Shown here: one piece after another, positions 17,733 through 26,756 of the stretch
How the letters are laid out: every line of letters begins with the position of its first letter
How positions within the stretch are numbered: position 1 is the first letter of the stretch
From: Polycyclovorans sp002706265
GTDB lineage: Bacteria > Pseudomonadota > Gammaproteobacteria > Nevskiales > Nevskiaceae
Direction: 5' to 3'
DNA: 64,000 bases
NCBI GenBank assembly: GCA_963973915.1
Contig: CAXBBM010000002.1
Location: forward strand, 229,032 to 293,031
Program-made: the position numbers and the translations under genes
Notes under the pieces: generated by a model
The model's input: the letters and a program-made list of their open reading frames with translations, nothing else
Databases searched by the model: none
What the model was told of the DNA's origin: nothing

Positions 17733-18490
17733 CACCGACCCGGGATCCAGCGGCCGCCACCCAGCGGCCAGGCGTTCGCCAAGGCGGTGCGGGTGGCCGC
17801 AAGCGCGCCCGGAACGGCGGCGCGCGGCGTGTCGCCGCGCGCCATGCGCCCGGCCAGCGCCGCCGACAAGGTGCAGCCGGCACCGCGAAAGCGTTGTGGC
17901 AGCCGCGCGTGATGCGACGCGAAGTGCCCCCCGGCGTCGGCAAAGCCGTGCCACACCGATTCATCCTGGGTGTCGCCGCCGGTCACCAGCACGGCGTCGA
18001 CGCCCCAGAGCGCCCGCAGTCGTGCGGCCATGTCGGCGCGATCGGTCGGTAAGTCCAGCAGCGCTGCGGCCTCGTCAAGGTTCGGCGTCAGCAGGGTCGC
18101 GGCGCGCAGCAGCGGCGCCAGCGCATCGCGCGAACTCAGTCCGGCACCCCCGCCGGCCCGCAGGATGGGGTCCACCACCATCGGCACGCCCAGGGCCTTC
18201 ACCTGTTCGGCGATCCAGGTCGCCTGCTCGGCATTCGCCACCAGCCCGACCTTGACCGCGTCGGGACGAATGCCGTCGGCCTGCAAGGCGGCCCACTGGG
18301 CGGCGAGGGTGTCCACGGCCACCGGCAGCACCGCCGTGACGTTGTGGGTGTCCTGCACGGTCAGGGCGGTGACCAGGCTGATGGCGTGGACCCCCAGGCC
18401 GTGCAGCACGTCGATCTCGGCGTGCAGGCCGGCGGCACCGGTGGGGTCGACGCCGGAAATGCACAGCACCACGGGGCGGGCGACCGTCAT
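17732..18490 (-). CDS. thiD: Hydroxymethylpyrimidine/phosphomethylpyrimidine kinase
   Basis: Ribokinase-fold enzyme that phosphorylates HMP and HMP-P, 252 residues. The N-terminal ISGVDPTGAAGLHAEIDVL corresponds to the usual GSDPSGGAGIQADL, with Ser to Thr and Gly to Ala changes. VKVGLVAN and VVDPIL follow, and the C-terminal anion hole reads RGAGCTLSAALA with the Cys of this family. It heads a thiD-thiE operon, and the 380-base gap upstream must hold its promoter. Confidence 0.92.
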   Translation of the reverse strand: MTVARPVVLCISGVDPTGAAGLHAEIDVLHGLGVHAISLVTALTVQDTHNVTAVLPVAVDTLAAQWAALQADGIRPDAVKVGLVANAEQATWIAEQVKALGVPMVVDPILRAGGGAGLSSRDALAPLLRAATLLTPNLDEAAALLDLPTDRADMAARLRALWGVDAVLVTGGDTQDESVWHGFADAGGHFASHHARLPQRFRGAGCTLSAALAGRMARGDTPRAAVPGALAATRTALANAWPLGGGRWIPGR

Positions 18491-18871
18491 CACAGGTTCT
18501 GGCTTGAAGCGAGGGTCTGCAGCATACCGATCCGCCCGGACGCCAGGCAGCCAGCCGCGACTTATGCGCAGCGCCGGCAGGCGGCGGTGGCGTCCGGCCG
18601 GGATCGCCACGCCGCGCCGAGGTTATTTCTCAAGATGCTGAAAAACATGAACAAATTTTTGTGGTCAGAAAAGCGGCAAGGCGTAAAAAACCTTGCGGGC
18701 GTGGGCGCTTACTCAAAAATGTCACGCGCTATTCACATTGTTGTCCACAGGCGATGTGCGTAACTGAAAATAGCCTTTCAGGGCATCAGCTTAGAAGACA
18801 TAGTGAATGTGACTTGAGACGTCTTGCGACGCGTGCCGCCACCGACCGGCCTTGACAGGCGCCGCGCCGGT
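18491..18871. other. Intergenic AT-rich island with two near-DnaA boxes
   Basis: A 381-base gap between fbpC and thiD, both on the - strand. Its centre (about 18620-18830) is clearly more AT-rich than the flanking genes, with A/T runs such as ATGAACAAATTTTTG. Two DnaA-box-like nonamers sit three bases apart: CTATTCACA (18729-18737) and TTGTCCACA (18741-18749), each one mismatch from TTWTNCACA. Short open frames here have no ribosome sites or family-like features. The thiD promoter should lie here, but I cannot point to it. Confidence 0.4.
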
Positions 18872-19903
18872 TCAGCGGCGGTCGTCGACCGCGTAGGCAA
18901 TCACGTGGTCCATCGCCAGGCGGATGCCGATGTCGCAACCGATGGGGTGATCGTGATGGCTGGGCACCAGCGCCTGCAGTTCTTCGCCGCCGGCCAGCCG
19001 CAGGCGGTAAAGGAACACCGCGCCCCTGAAATAGCGCGCCTCGACCCGCGCCTTGAGCGGGCTGTCGTCGTCGTGAAGGATGTCATCGGGGCGTAACAGG
19101 ACTTCGACCGGCCCGTCGGGTCCTGCGCTGGCCAACTCGCCCAGCGGCAACGTGATGCGCCCCTCGCGGCGCTGCGCGCGCAGCAGCAGGCCCTCGCCGA
19201 TGAAGTCCGCGACGTGCCGGTTGGCCGGCCGGTGATACAGCGCGTAGCCGCGATCCCATTGCAGCAGCGCGCCGTCGTGCATCACGCCGATGCGGTCGGC
19301 AAAGGCGAAGGCCTCCTGCTGTGCGTGGGTGACCATCAACGCGGTGGTGCCCAGGCCCTTGAGCAGCGTGCGGACCTCCAGGGCCAGCGATTCCCGCAGG
19401 GCGGTGTCGAGCGCCGAAAACGGCTCGTCGAGCAGTAGCAATCGGGGCTGCGCGGCCAGCGCGCGGGCCAGCGCCACGCGTTGCTGCTGGCCGCCGCTGA
19501 GCTGGTGTGGGTAGGCGCGCGCTCGGTCACCCAGACCGACGCGCTCCAGCCACTGGCTGGCCTGTTGGCGGCGCTGCCCTCGGGGCAGGCGGTGCAGCCC
19601 CAGCGCGACGTTGTCGAGGCTGTTCAGGTGGCCGAGCAGCGCCAGATCCTGAAACACCATGCCAATGCCGCGCCGCTCGGGGGCGACGCGATGCCCGGCC
19701 GACGACAGGGTAGATCCGGCAACGACGATCTGCCCGTCGGTGATCGGCTCCAGACCGGCAATGGCCCTGAGCAGGCTGGTCTTGCCGCAGCCGGACGGCC
19801 CCAGCAGACAGCCAATGTCGCCGGCGGCCAAGGTCAACGAAACGCCGCGCAGAATCGGCGTGCGGTCATAGCGCAGGCCCACGGCTTGCACCTCAAGAGA
19901 CAT
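18872..19903 (-). CDS. fbpC: Ferric iron ABC transporter ATPase
   Basis: ATPase of a ferric-iron importer, 343 residues. The Walker A motif GPSGCGKTS starts at residue 35 (Lys41), with signature LSGGQQQR, Walker B LLLLDEP and switch THAQQEA. A C-terminal TOBE-type regulatory domain (about 240-343) is rich in His near the end (PSHHDHP). The ATG overlaps the permease gene by 11 bases. The set is fbpA-fbpB-fbpC in order of transcription. Confidence 0.9.
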   Translation of the reverse strand: MSLEVQAVGLRYDRTPILRGVSLTLAAGDIGCLLGPSGCGKTSLLRAIAGLEPITDGQIVVAGSTLSSAGHRVAPERRGIGMVFQDLALLGHLNSLDNVALGLHRLPRGQRRQQASQWLERVGLGDRARAYPHQLSGGQQQRVALARALAAQPRLLLLDEPFSALDTALRESLALEVRTLLKGLGTTALMVTHAQQEAFAFADRIGVMHDGALLQWDRGYALYHRPANRHVADFIGEGLLLRAQRREGRITLPLGELASAGPDGPVEVLLRPDDILHDDDSPLKARVEARYFRGAVFLYRLRLAGGEELQALVPSHHDHPIGCDIGIRLAMDHVIAYAVDDRR

Positions 19904-21515
19904 GGTCGGCCTTTGGGTTGAACACGCGGGTGAGCAGCAGCACCGGCAGCAGGCCGGCGGCGACAATGGCCAGCGACGGCGCCCCGGCATCGGCCCACTG
20001 GCCTTCACGGGTGAACTCGAAGACCCGCACCGCCAGGGTGTCCCAGCCGAAGGGACGCATCATCAGGGTGATCGGCATTTCCTTCATGACATCGACAAAT
20101 ACCAGCAGCGCGGCGGTGAGCATCGCCATGTTCAGCGGCGGCAGATACACCCGCTGCAGCCGCGCCAGCCGGCCGACGCCCAGCAGGCGCGCGGCGTCGT
20201 CCACCGACGGCGACAGGCGCATCAACTGGGTGTGCAGCGGCGTGTGCGCCACGGCCATGAAACGCACCGCATAGGCCAGCAGCAACAGACTGACCCCGCC
20301 GTGCACCATCCACGCCAGATCGAACTGTTGATTGAGCCACTGGATACCGCCGGCGTAAGGCACGAACAGTCCCAGCGCCAGCAGCGGGCCGGGCAGGGCG
20401 TAGCCCAGGGTCGCCACGGTTTGCAGGGTGGCGAGGCGTCGGCCGGGCGTGGTGCGTGCGACCAGGGCCAGCAGCACGGCGGCCGTGACCGTCAGGCCTG
20501 CCGCCATGGCCGCCAGCGCCAGCGAGCGGCCGGCCAGCGGCAGCAGTTGCGAGATCGGCGCCGCCGCCGACAGCGCCCAGTGACCGAGTTGCAGCACCGG
20601 CAGAGCGAAGCCCAGCAGCAGCACGCCGCCGCACAAGCCGCTCGCCGCCCAGCGCCAGCGGCCCAGAGACAGCGGCGCCTGCGCGCCTTGCGCACTGACG
20701 AAGCGGGCGCTGCGGCGGCTGAGGCGCTCGGCCATCACCAGCAGCGCCACCACCACCAGCATCACCAGCGCCAGTTGCAGCGCCACGTCAATCGAGAACA
20801 GCGCGAACCAGGCGCGGTAGATCGCCGTGGTGAACGTGGTCACGCCAAAGGCGCTGACGGTGCCAAAGTCGGCAAGCGTCTCCATCAGCGCCAGCAGCGC
20901 GCCACCCAGAATCCATGGCCGCGCCTGCGGCAGCAGCACCCGCCAGAACGCCTGCCACGGCGTAAAGCCCATCAGCCGCGCCGCCTCAAGGGTGCGTGCG
21001 CCCTGGCTGACGAAGGCGCCGCGGGCAACCAGATAGACATACGGATAAAGCGTCAGTGTCAAAGTCAAAATCAGCCCGGCCACACTGCGAATCGGCGGCA
21101 CGGGGAGCCCGACCGCACGCAGTGCCGTGGCCAGCGGCCCGGCAAAGTCGAGCTGGCCGATGACGACCGTCGCCAGCACGTAGCCCGGCATCGCCATCGG
21201 CAGCAGCAGGGCGACGGCAAACACCCGCCGCCCGGGGAAGTCGGTCAGCGCCACCAGCGCCGCGAGGGCCGTGCCGAGCACCGTCACGCCCAGCCCGACA
21301 CCGAGCATGATCAGCGCCGTGTTGCCCAGCACTTCGGGCAGCCAGTAGTCGAGCAGGTGCGCCCACACCGTGGGCTCGAAGCGCGCAAGGCTGGCGAGCA
21401 GCGTGGCGATGACCGCGAAGACCGGCGCCGCAATCAGCAGCGCCAGCGCTGTTTTGGCGGCGCCCGACCGGTTGTCGGGCCCGCGCGTGATCGCGATCTC
21501 AGCGGTAGCCGACAC
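19893..21515 (-). CDS. fbpB: Ferric iron ABC transporter permease
   Basis: Double permease of the iron importer, 540 residues and about twelve helices in two BPD_transp_1 halves. Each half has an ATPase-coupling EAA loop: EAARLMGFTPWQAFWRV in the first and DDAARLLGVGRLARLQRV in the second. It starts at a GTG inside the end of fbpA (17-base overlap), so expression depends on fbpA translation. Confidence 0.9.
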   Translation of the reverse strand: MSATAEIAITRGPDNRSGAAKTALALLIAAPVFAVIATLLASLARFEPTVWAHLLDYWLPEVLGNTALIMLGVGLGVTVLGTALAALVALTDFPGRRVFAVALLLPMAMPGYVLATVVIGQLDFAGPLATALRAVGLPVPPIRSVAGLILTLTLTLYPYVYLVARGAFVSQGARTLEAARLMGFTPWQAFWRVLLPQARPWILGGALLALMETLADFGTVSAFGVTTFTTAIYRAWFALFSIDVALQLALVMLVVVALLVMAERLSRRSARFVSAQGAQAPLSLGRWRWAASGLCGGVLLLGFALPVLQLGHWALSAAAPISQLLPLAGRSLALAAMAAGLTVTAAVLLALVARTTPGRRLATLQTVATLGYALPGPLLALGLFVPYAGGIQWLNQQFDLAWMVHGGVSLLLLAYAVRFMAVAHTPLHTQLMRLSPSVDDAARLLGVGRLARLQRVYLPPLNMAMLTAALLVFVDVMKEMPITLMMRPFGWDTLAVRVFEFTREGQWADAGAPSLAIVAAGLLPVLLLTRVFNPKADHVS

Positions 21516-22515
21516 GGTCCATGAGCGTCACCGCCTCCACCTGGCGGCGACCGGCTTCCGAGACGTTGATCAGGTCTTGCCGGAAGCGGCCCCAAGCGGC
21601 GACCTGCGGGTCCATCGGCACATCCGGGTTGGCGGGATATTCCTGGTTCAAGCTCGCGAACAGCGCCTGCGCGTCGTCGGCGCTCAGCCATTCGAGCAGT
21701 GCCTGTGCCGCCTCGGGGTGCGGAGCATGGCGGGTGATGCCGGCGCCCGATACGTTGACGTGCACGCCGCGCTCGCCCTCACCCTGGTTGGGGAAAAACA
21801 GCTTCAGCGGCAGGTCGGGATTCTCGCTTTGCAGGCGGCCAAAGTAGTAGGTGTTGACGATGCCGACATCGCACTGCCCGGCGAGGATGGCCTCCATCAC
21901 CTGCGTGTCGTTGGCAAACGGTGCGGCGGCGAGGTTGTCGATCCAGCCGCGCAAGGTCACCTCGGTGGCCTCGCGGCCCTGCTGGGCAATCATCATCGCC
22001 ACCAGCGACTGGTTGTAGACCTTTTGTGAGGTGCGCAGGCACAGCCGGCCTTTCCAGGTGTCATCACCCAGCGCCTCGTAGGTGGACAGCGCGTCGGCGT
22101 CGACGCGGTCACTGGCGTAGACCAGCGTGCGGGCGCGAACCGACAGCCCGAACCAGCGGTTGTCGGGGTCACGCAGGTGCGCCGGAATGTTCTTGGCCAA
22201 CACGGCCGAGTCGGTGGCCTGCAACAGGTTGCGCTCGGCCGCCTGCCAGAGATTGCCGGCGTCGACGGTGATCAGCAGGTCGGCGGGCGAGGCCTTGCCC
22301 TCGGCCTGCAGACGCTGCATCAGCGCGCCTTCGCTGTCCGACAGCACCTTGATTTCGACCCCGGTTTCGGCGGTGTAACGCGCGAACAGCGGCTCGATCA
22401 GTTGCTGGGCGCGGGCCGAGTAGACCACCAGCGTCGGTGGTTCGGCGGCCAGCGCCAGGGCCGGCGCCAGTGCCAGCAGGGTGAGACTCAGCGTGCGCAG
22501 CAGAGACCGTTGCAT
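21499..22515 (-). CDS. fbpA: Ferric iron ABC transporter substrate-binding protein
   Basis: Periplasmic iron-binding protein, 338 residues, signal peptide 1-23 with cleavage at ALA-A/EPP. The start VYSAR and the adjacent iron-ligand tyrosines Y223-Y224 in NTYYFG are hallmarks of the FbpA/FutA group, so Fe3+ is the likely cargo rather than spermidine. A Fur-like palindrome lies 10 bases upstream of the start, as expected for an iron-starvation gene. First gene of fbpABC. Confidence 0.92.
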   Translation of the reverse strand: MQRSLLRTLSLTLLALAPALALAAEPPTLVVYSARAQQLIEPLFARYTAETGVEIKVLSDSEGALMQRLQAEGKASPADLLITVDAGNLWQAAERNLLQATDSAVLAKNIPAHLRDPDNRWFGLSVRARTLVYASDRVDADALSTYEALGDDTWKGRLCLRTSQKVYNQSLVAMMIAQQGREATEVTLRGWIDNLAAAPFANDTQVMEAILAGQCDVGIVNTYYFGRLQSENPDLPLKLFFPNQGEGERGVHVNVSGAGITRHAPHPEAAQALLEWLSADDAQALFASLNQEYPANPDVPMDPQVAAWGRFRQDLINVSEAGRRQVEAVTLMDRVGYR

Positions 22516-22524
22516 AACCGTTCC

Positions 22525-22548
22525 AAATGAGAATTGATCTCAAATATT
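22525..22548 (-). promoter_or_regulatory. Fur box upstream of fbpA
   Basis: Sequence AAATGAGAATTGATCTCAAAT, given here in two parts: AAATGAGAAT then TGATCTCAAAT. It holds the inverted repeat TGAGA-N5-TCTCA with A/T flanks and closely resembles known Fur sites (AATGAGAATNATT...). It sits 10 bases from the fbpA ATG on the - strand, where a bound repressor would block initiation. Confidence 0.75.
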
Positions 22549-22596
22549 ACCGCAGGCGGGTCGACCTCGTGCGGCATGGGTCGGCGGTAACCGCAG

Positions 22597-22622
22597 AAAA
22601 GCCCGGCGCGGGCGCCGGGCTT
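22597..22622 (-). terminator. Intrinsic terminator after ctpA
   Basis: Eleven-bp GC stem (22599-22609 with 22612-22622) with a minimal GG loop. Read on the - strand it ends in TTTT, 70 bases after the ctpA stop. Confidence 0.8.
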
Positions 22623-22691
22623 GGTGGGGACCTGTGGCAGCATTCGGCAAGCGCGTTGACAACCGCCGCAGCCGGTCTGCAGGTCGCGCGA

Positions 22692-24056
22692 TCAGTCCTT
22701 GCTCGTCGCGATCACGAGACCCTTGAGCAGGTTCAGCGCCTCGTACAGCGCGTAGTCGCGCTCGGCCAGTTTCTCGGCGTCGGCAAACGGGTCGATGTCC
22801 TCGCCCTCGGCCGCCGCGTCGTCCGCCTTGGCGTCTTCGTCTTTGTCTTGATCTTCTTCCTCGTCCTTCTTGTTGCCGTTGCGCAGGCTGCCGCGCAGTT
22901 CGGCTTCGGTAATGGGCGCAAAGCCCGCGTTCTTGTCTTCAGAAACCAGCAGCGGCCGAATGGTGACGTCCGGCTCGATGCCGTCGGCCTGGATGCTGCG
23001 GCCCAGTGGCGAGTAGTAGAGCGCAGTGGTCAGCTTGATGGCCGATTCATTGTTGAGCGGCATGATGGTCTGTACCGAGCCTTTGCCAAAGCTCTTGGTG
23101 CCGACGATGACGGCCCGGCGGCGGTCCTGCAGCGCGCCTGCGACGATTTCGGAGGCACTGGCCGAACCGGCGTTGATCATCACCACCAGCGGCTTGCCGT
23201 CGAGTTCGTCACCCTGGCTGGCCTTGAACTCGCGGCGGCTGCGTTCGTCGCGACCCTGCATGCTGACGACAACGCCGTCATTGAGGAACACGTCCGACAC
23301 CTGCACCGCGGCGTCGAGCACGCCTCCGGGGTTGTTGCGCAGGTCGAGAATCAGCCCGTCGAGCTGCTGGTCCTGGGCGTCCTTCTTCAGTTTGGCGATT
23401 TCCGCTGAGAGCGATTTGCCGGTTTCGGTGGTGAAGTTGCTGATGCGCACGTAGCCCAGGGTCGGCGCCAGGCGCTGGCTGCGGACGCTGGTGACCTTGA
23501 TGATGGCGCGCTCCAGCTCCAGGGTGATGGGCTGTGGCGAGGTTTCGCGGGCAATTTCGAGGGTGATCATCGTCCCCGGTTCACCGCGCATCAGCTTGAC
23601 CGCGTCCGACAGCTCAAGGCCCTTCACGGCCTGATCGTCGATGCGGACGATCAGGTCGCCCGGCATGATGCCGGCGCGGGCGGCAGGGGTGTCATCGATG
23701 GGCGACACCACGCGGACGAAGCCGTTGTGCATCTGGACCTCGATACCAAGGCCGCCAAACTTGCCGCTGGTGGCGGCGCTCATGTCCTTGAACTCGTCAG
23801 CGCTCAGGAAGGACGAGTGCGGATCCAGCCCCGACAACATGCCGCGAATGGCGTTGTCGATCAGGGTTTTATCGTCAATTTCCTCAACGTAATCGGTCTT
23901 GACGCGATTGAGAATTTCAACGAAGGCTTGCAGGTCCTGCAGCGGCAGGCTCTCGGCGGTGTCGCGATCGGCGAGCACGCTGTGCGTCAGCGACAGGCCG
24001 CCACCGAGGGCGACTCCCACGATCAGGGCAATGGAGGTGCGGGAGAGCAGAGACAT
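22692..24056 (-). CDS. ctpA: C-terminal processing protease (S41 family)
   Basis: Periplasmic serine protease that trims envelope proteins, 454 residues. I start at MSLLSRTS (24056), which gives a proper N-terminal signal/anchor (1-29); an upstream start would put arginines before it. A PDZ domain spans about 95-170 and the S41 domain about 190-360. The catalytic Ser lies in GSASASE near 298-302 and the Lys in FGKGSVQ is K325. The last ~70 residues are strongly acidic (runs of E/D/K). It is adjacent to envC, so both act on the cell wall or envelope. Confidence 0.93.
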   Translation of the reverse strand: MSLLSRTSIALIVGVALGGGLSLTHSVLADRDTAESLPLQDLQAFVEILNRVKTDYVEEIDDKTLIDNAIRGMLSGLDPHSSFLSADEFKDMSAATSGKFGGLGIEVQMHNGFVRVVSPIDDTPAARAGIMPGDLIVRIDDQAVKGLELSDAVKLMRGEPGTMITLEIARETSPQPITLELERAIIKVTSVRSQRLAPTLGYVRISNFTTETGKSLSAEIAKLKKDAQDQQLDGLILDLRNNPGGVLDAAVQVSDVFLNDGVVVSMQGRDERSRREFKASQGDELDGKPLVVMINAGSASASEIVAGALQDRRRAVIVGTKSFGKGSVQTIMPLNNESAIKLTTALYYSPLGRSIQADGIEPDVTIRPLLVSEDKNAGFAPITEAELRGSLRNGNKKDEEEDQDKDEDAKADDAAAEGEDIDPFADAEKLAERDYALYEALNLLKGLVIATSKD

Positions 24057-24168
24057 CGCTGATATCCGGTTCAGTGAAAGAGAAATGCGTCGTTCAGCAT
24101 GACGCATTACGTGTGTTCAGGCGCGAAACTTCAATTTAACACAGCAGTTAGCGTCCGCCGGCCGATGC

Positions 24169-25317
24169 TCAGCGCTGCAGCCAGCCGGCCGGATCGACCG
24201 CATTGCGCCCGCGACGAATCTCGAAATACACGCCGCTTTGCTGATGGCCGCCACTGGTGCCGGCACGGCCCAGCGCCGCCCCGCCCTGGACCCACTCGCC
24301 GAGGCGGACGTCGGCAGCGTCCTGGTGACCGTAGAGCGTGTAGTAGTTGCCCTCGTGTTCGAGAATTACCAACAGCCCGTAGCGGTTGAGCCAGCCGACG
24401 AAGGCCACGCGGCCGGGCGCCACGGCGCGGATGGCGGTTCCGGTCGGTGCGGCGATCCATTGGCCCTTCCAGGTGAGGTGGGTTCCGCCTTTTTTCTGGC
24501 CGAAACCGGCCAGAACGCGACCTTTTAGGGGCGGCTGCAGGCGGCCACGCTGTTGTGCGAAGGGTTTGTCGGTGCCGAGGTTCAGCGGAATGTCGGCAAG
24601 CAGGTTGCTGAGCGATTCCAGCAGTGCCTGCAGATCGCGCTCGTCGCGCTGCAACTGTTTCAGTGCGGTGCCGCGGTCGCGGATTCTGGCCTCAAGCTCG
24701 GCAATGACCTTGCCGCGGTTCTGGCGGGTTGCCTCAAGCTCGCCCAACACCTGCTGCTGCTCGGCGCTGAGCTGCTCCAGATGTTGCTGCTCGTCGAGAT
24801 GGCGGGCTTCGAGGTCACGCAGCGCCCGGGTCTGCGCATCAATCGCCGCGATCTGCGCGCCGCGGGCCTGGTTGAGGCGCTCGAAGTAGCTCATCAGCCG
24901 TGACACGCGCTGGGCATCGTCCTGCTGCATGAGCATGCGGGTCTGGGCGCCGTCGCCCATCACGAAAGCGGCGCGCATCTGCTGCCCCAGCAAGGCCTGC
25001 TGCGCCTTGAGCGCGGCGACCGCCTGTTCGCGCTGGCGCCGGGTGGCGTCAACCTTGAGCTGCTGGGCTCTGTGGGCTTCATCGAGCCGGCGCAGTTCGG
25101 CCTGGGTGCTGGCAATGCGCTGTTCGAGCTTGTTCAGTTCGCCCAGCACCGCGTCCTGCTTGCCGCGGGTTGCGGTGATCTCCTCACCGAGTGCGCGGAT
25201 GCGCTTCTGCACCGCGCCGAGTTCGCGCTGGGCTTCGGCCGTGCGCTGCGCCTCCTGCGCCGCAGCATGGAACGACCACAGGGCGCAACACAGCATCAGG
25301 AGACGTAAGGCGTTCAT
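24169..25317 (-). CDS. envC: Murein hydrolase activator EnvC
   Basis: Secreted activator of septal amidases, recruited by FtsEX; 382 residues. A signal peptide (about 1-20, AAAQ) is followed by a long coiled coil (about 22-250) and a C-terminal LytM/M23 domain (about 280-375). The zinc-site motifs of active LytM enzymes are lost: the region expected to read HxH is VYFE, so it is an activator rather than a peptidase, as in E. coli EnvC. Its partners ftsE and ftsX are in this window. Confidence 0.92.
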   Translation of the reverse strand: MNALRLLMLCCALWSFHAAAQEAQRTAEAQRELGAVQKRIRALGEEITATRGKQDAVLGELNKLEQRIASTQAELRRLDEAHRAQQLKVDATRRQREQAVAALKAQQALLGQQMRAAFVMGDGAQTRMLMQQDDAQRVSRLMSYFERLNQARGAQIAAIDAQTRALRDLEARHLDEQQHLEQLSAEQQQVLGELEATRQNRGKVIAELEARIRDRGTALKQLQRDERDLQALLESLSNLLADIPLNLGTDKPFAQQRGRLQPPLKGRVLAGFGQKKGGTHLTWKGQWIAAPTGTAIRAVAPGRVAFVGWLNRYGLLVILEHEGNYYTLYGHQDAADVRLGEWVQGGAALGRAGTSGGHQQSGVYFEIRRGRNAVDPAGWLQR

Positions 25318-25338
25318 GCGATAATCGCTTGCGTTGAC

Positions 25339-25360
25339 GGTGAGACGGTCCTGTCTCACC
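25339..25360. promoter_or_regulatory. Perfect inverted repeat in the envC-rhodanese divergent promoter region
   Basis: GGTGAGAC at 25339-25346 pairs with GTCTCACC at 25353-25360 around a six-base loop. It lies between divergently transcribed genes, 30 bases before the rhodanese ATG. It could be an operator or an RNA hairpin in the leader; no T-run follows directly. Confidence 0.4.
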
Positions 25361-25389
25361 CGCCTTTTCAAGAAACCCCTACGGACGTT

Positions 25390-25815
25390 ATGGATCAGTT
25401 CATCGAGTTTGTCGGAAATCATCCGGTTCTGTTTGCTGCGTTGGGGGGCTTGGTCGTGCTGTTTGTGGCCAACGAAGTGCATGGCGCGATGACCGGCGGA
25501 AAGCGGGTCACCCCCGGCGAAGCCGTGCGCATGATCAACGACCGTGATCCGCTGATTGTGGATGTGCGCAGTGGCGCTGACTTCAAAAAGGGTCACCTTC
25601 TGGGCGCCCAGAACCTGCCTCTGGCCAAGTTCGATGCCGAGGCTTCGCGCCTGACCAAAAACAAGGCGCGCCCTGTGATCGTTTACTGCGCGCTGGGCAA
25701 TACCAGCCTCACTGCGGCCCAGAAATTGCAAAAGGCCGGTATGGAAGAGGTTTACCCCCTGCGGGGTGGCATCAATGCCTGGTTGGGTGCCAGCCTGCCT
25801 GTAACCACCCGGTAA
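25390..25815 (+). CDS. Membrane-anchored rhodanese-like sulfurtransferase
   Basis: Protein of 141 residues with an N-terminal membrane helix (about 12-30) and one rhodanese domain. The catalytic loop is YCALGNTS with the sulfur-carrying C100, and DVRSGADFKKGHLLGAQNLP is the typical N-terminal domain segment. A YibN-like protein of this layout often precedes grxC and secB in gammaproteobacteria, as it does here. Substrate unknown. Confidence 0.88.
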   Translation: MDQFIEFVGNHPVLFAALGGLVVLFVANEVHGAMTGGKRVTPGEAVRMINDRDPLIVDVRSGADFKKGHLLGAQNLPLAKFDAEASRLTKNKARPVIVYCALGNTSLTAAQKLQKAGMEEVYPLRGGINAWLGASLPVTTR

Positions 25816-25848
25816 CGCGCCACGCGTCCGGTTGTTGGAGACGACTCG

Positions 25849-26109
25849 ATGCAATCTGTTCTGATGTACACCACCCGTATCTGCCCTTACTGCCAGATGG
25901 CCAAGCGGCTGCTGTCGCGCAAGGGGGTCGCACCCGAAGAAGTGCGGATCGACGAATCCCCCGAGATGCGCGAGGCGATGATGTCGCGCACCGGTCGCCG
26001 CACGGTGCCGCAGATCTTCATCGGTGAGACCCATGTTGGCGGCTTTGATGAGCTCGCCGCTCTGGAGCGCGAGGGCAAGCTCGACGCCCTGCTGGCCGGC
26101 GCCGCCTAG
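25849..26109 (+). CDS. grxC: Glutaredoxin 3
   Basis: Glutathione-dependent thiol reductase of 86 residues. The dithiol active site CPYC is at 12-15, with the TVP cis-proline loop and GGFDEL near the C-terminus for glutathione binding. It lies 33 bases after the rhodanese gene and just before secB, a common order. Confidence 0.95.
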   Translation: MQSVLMYTTRICPYCQMAKRLLSRKGVAPEEVRIDESPEMREAMMSRTGRRTVPQIFIGETHVGGFDELAALEREGKLDALLAGAA

Positions 26110-26138
26110 CGCCGCATCGAAACCGCGTCAATTCATGA

Positions 26139-26161
26139 CGCCAGGCCGCCATGGCCTGGCG
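26139..26161 (+). promoter_or_regulatory. Hairpin between grxC and secB
   Basis: Perfect nine-bp stem CGCCAGGCC / GGCCTGGCG around GCCAT. No U-run follows, so it may attenuate or protect the mRNA end rather than terminate. Its presence argues against the in-frame starts at 26151 and 26166 for secB. Confidence 0.45.
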
Positions 26162-26195
26162 CGTTATGGCACACCCCACCGGACAAGACTCTCCC

Positions 26196-26729
26196 ATGGC
26201 TGACCCCGAAATCCCCGCCCAACGTGACCCTGCCGCTGACCCGGATGCGCACGCGGATGGCCGTCAGGTGCTGTTGCAGAAATTTTTCGTCAAGGACGCG
26301 TCGGTCGAAGTGCCGAACGCCCCGCAGGTGTTCACCAAGCCCTGGAAGCCGGACGTCGACGTGCAGGTCAACACCCGTGTTCAGGACATGACCCAGGATC
26401 AGTGGCAGGTGATTCTCACCATCACCGTCACCGCCAAGCTGGGTGACGAAACCGCCTTTCTGGTCGAGGCCCATCAGGCCGGCGTCTTTCTGCTGAAGGG
26501 CTTCAACACCAGCACCGAGCGCGGCGCGGTGCTGGGCGCCTATTGCCCGTCGCTGATCTTTCCCTTTGCCCGTGAAACCATCGCTGACCTGGTGCAGCGC
26601 GCAGGATTTCCGCAGCTGCTGCTGCAGCCGATCAACTTCGACGCGCTGTATCTGCAGCACCAACGTCACCAGGCCGCGAACGCCTCGGCAACTGACGCTC
26701 CCACTGGAAGCCCTGCCGTCACGCACTGA
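26196..26729 (+). CDS. secB: Protein-export chaperone SecB
   Basis: Tetrameric chaperone that keeps exported proteins unfolded for SecA, 177 residues. Conserved segments are LQKFFVKDASVEVPNAP, the VQVNTR strand and GAYCPSLIFPFARETI. I chose the ATG at 26196 (MADPEIP) because in-frame starts further upstream fall inside or beside a stable hairpin. The N-terminal 20 residues are an acidic, variable leader. Confidence 0.93.
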   Translation: MADPEIPAQRDPAADPDAHADGRQVLLQKFFVKDASVEVPNAPQVFTKPWKPDVDVQVNTRVQDMTQDQWQVILTITVTAKLGDETAFLVEAHQAGVFLLKGFNTSTERGAVLGAYCPSLIFPFARETIADLVQRAGFPQLLLQPINFDALYLQHQRHQAANASATDAPTGSPAVTH

Positions 26730-26756
26730 CGGCGGGCGACGCGCCGTGCTCGGCGG

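Noticed and set aside
18661..18855. 64-codon + strand frame in the AT-rich gap
   Set aside because: No ribosome site, basic and Arg-rich composition, no family feature.
19902..21524. 540-codon + strand open frame opposite the iron permease
   Set aside because: Its Arg/Gln/His-rich translation mirrors hydrophobic codons on the other strand. The permease has clear motifs.
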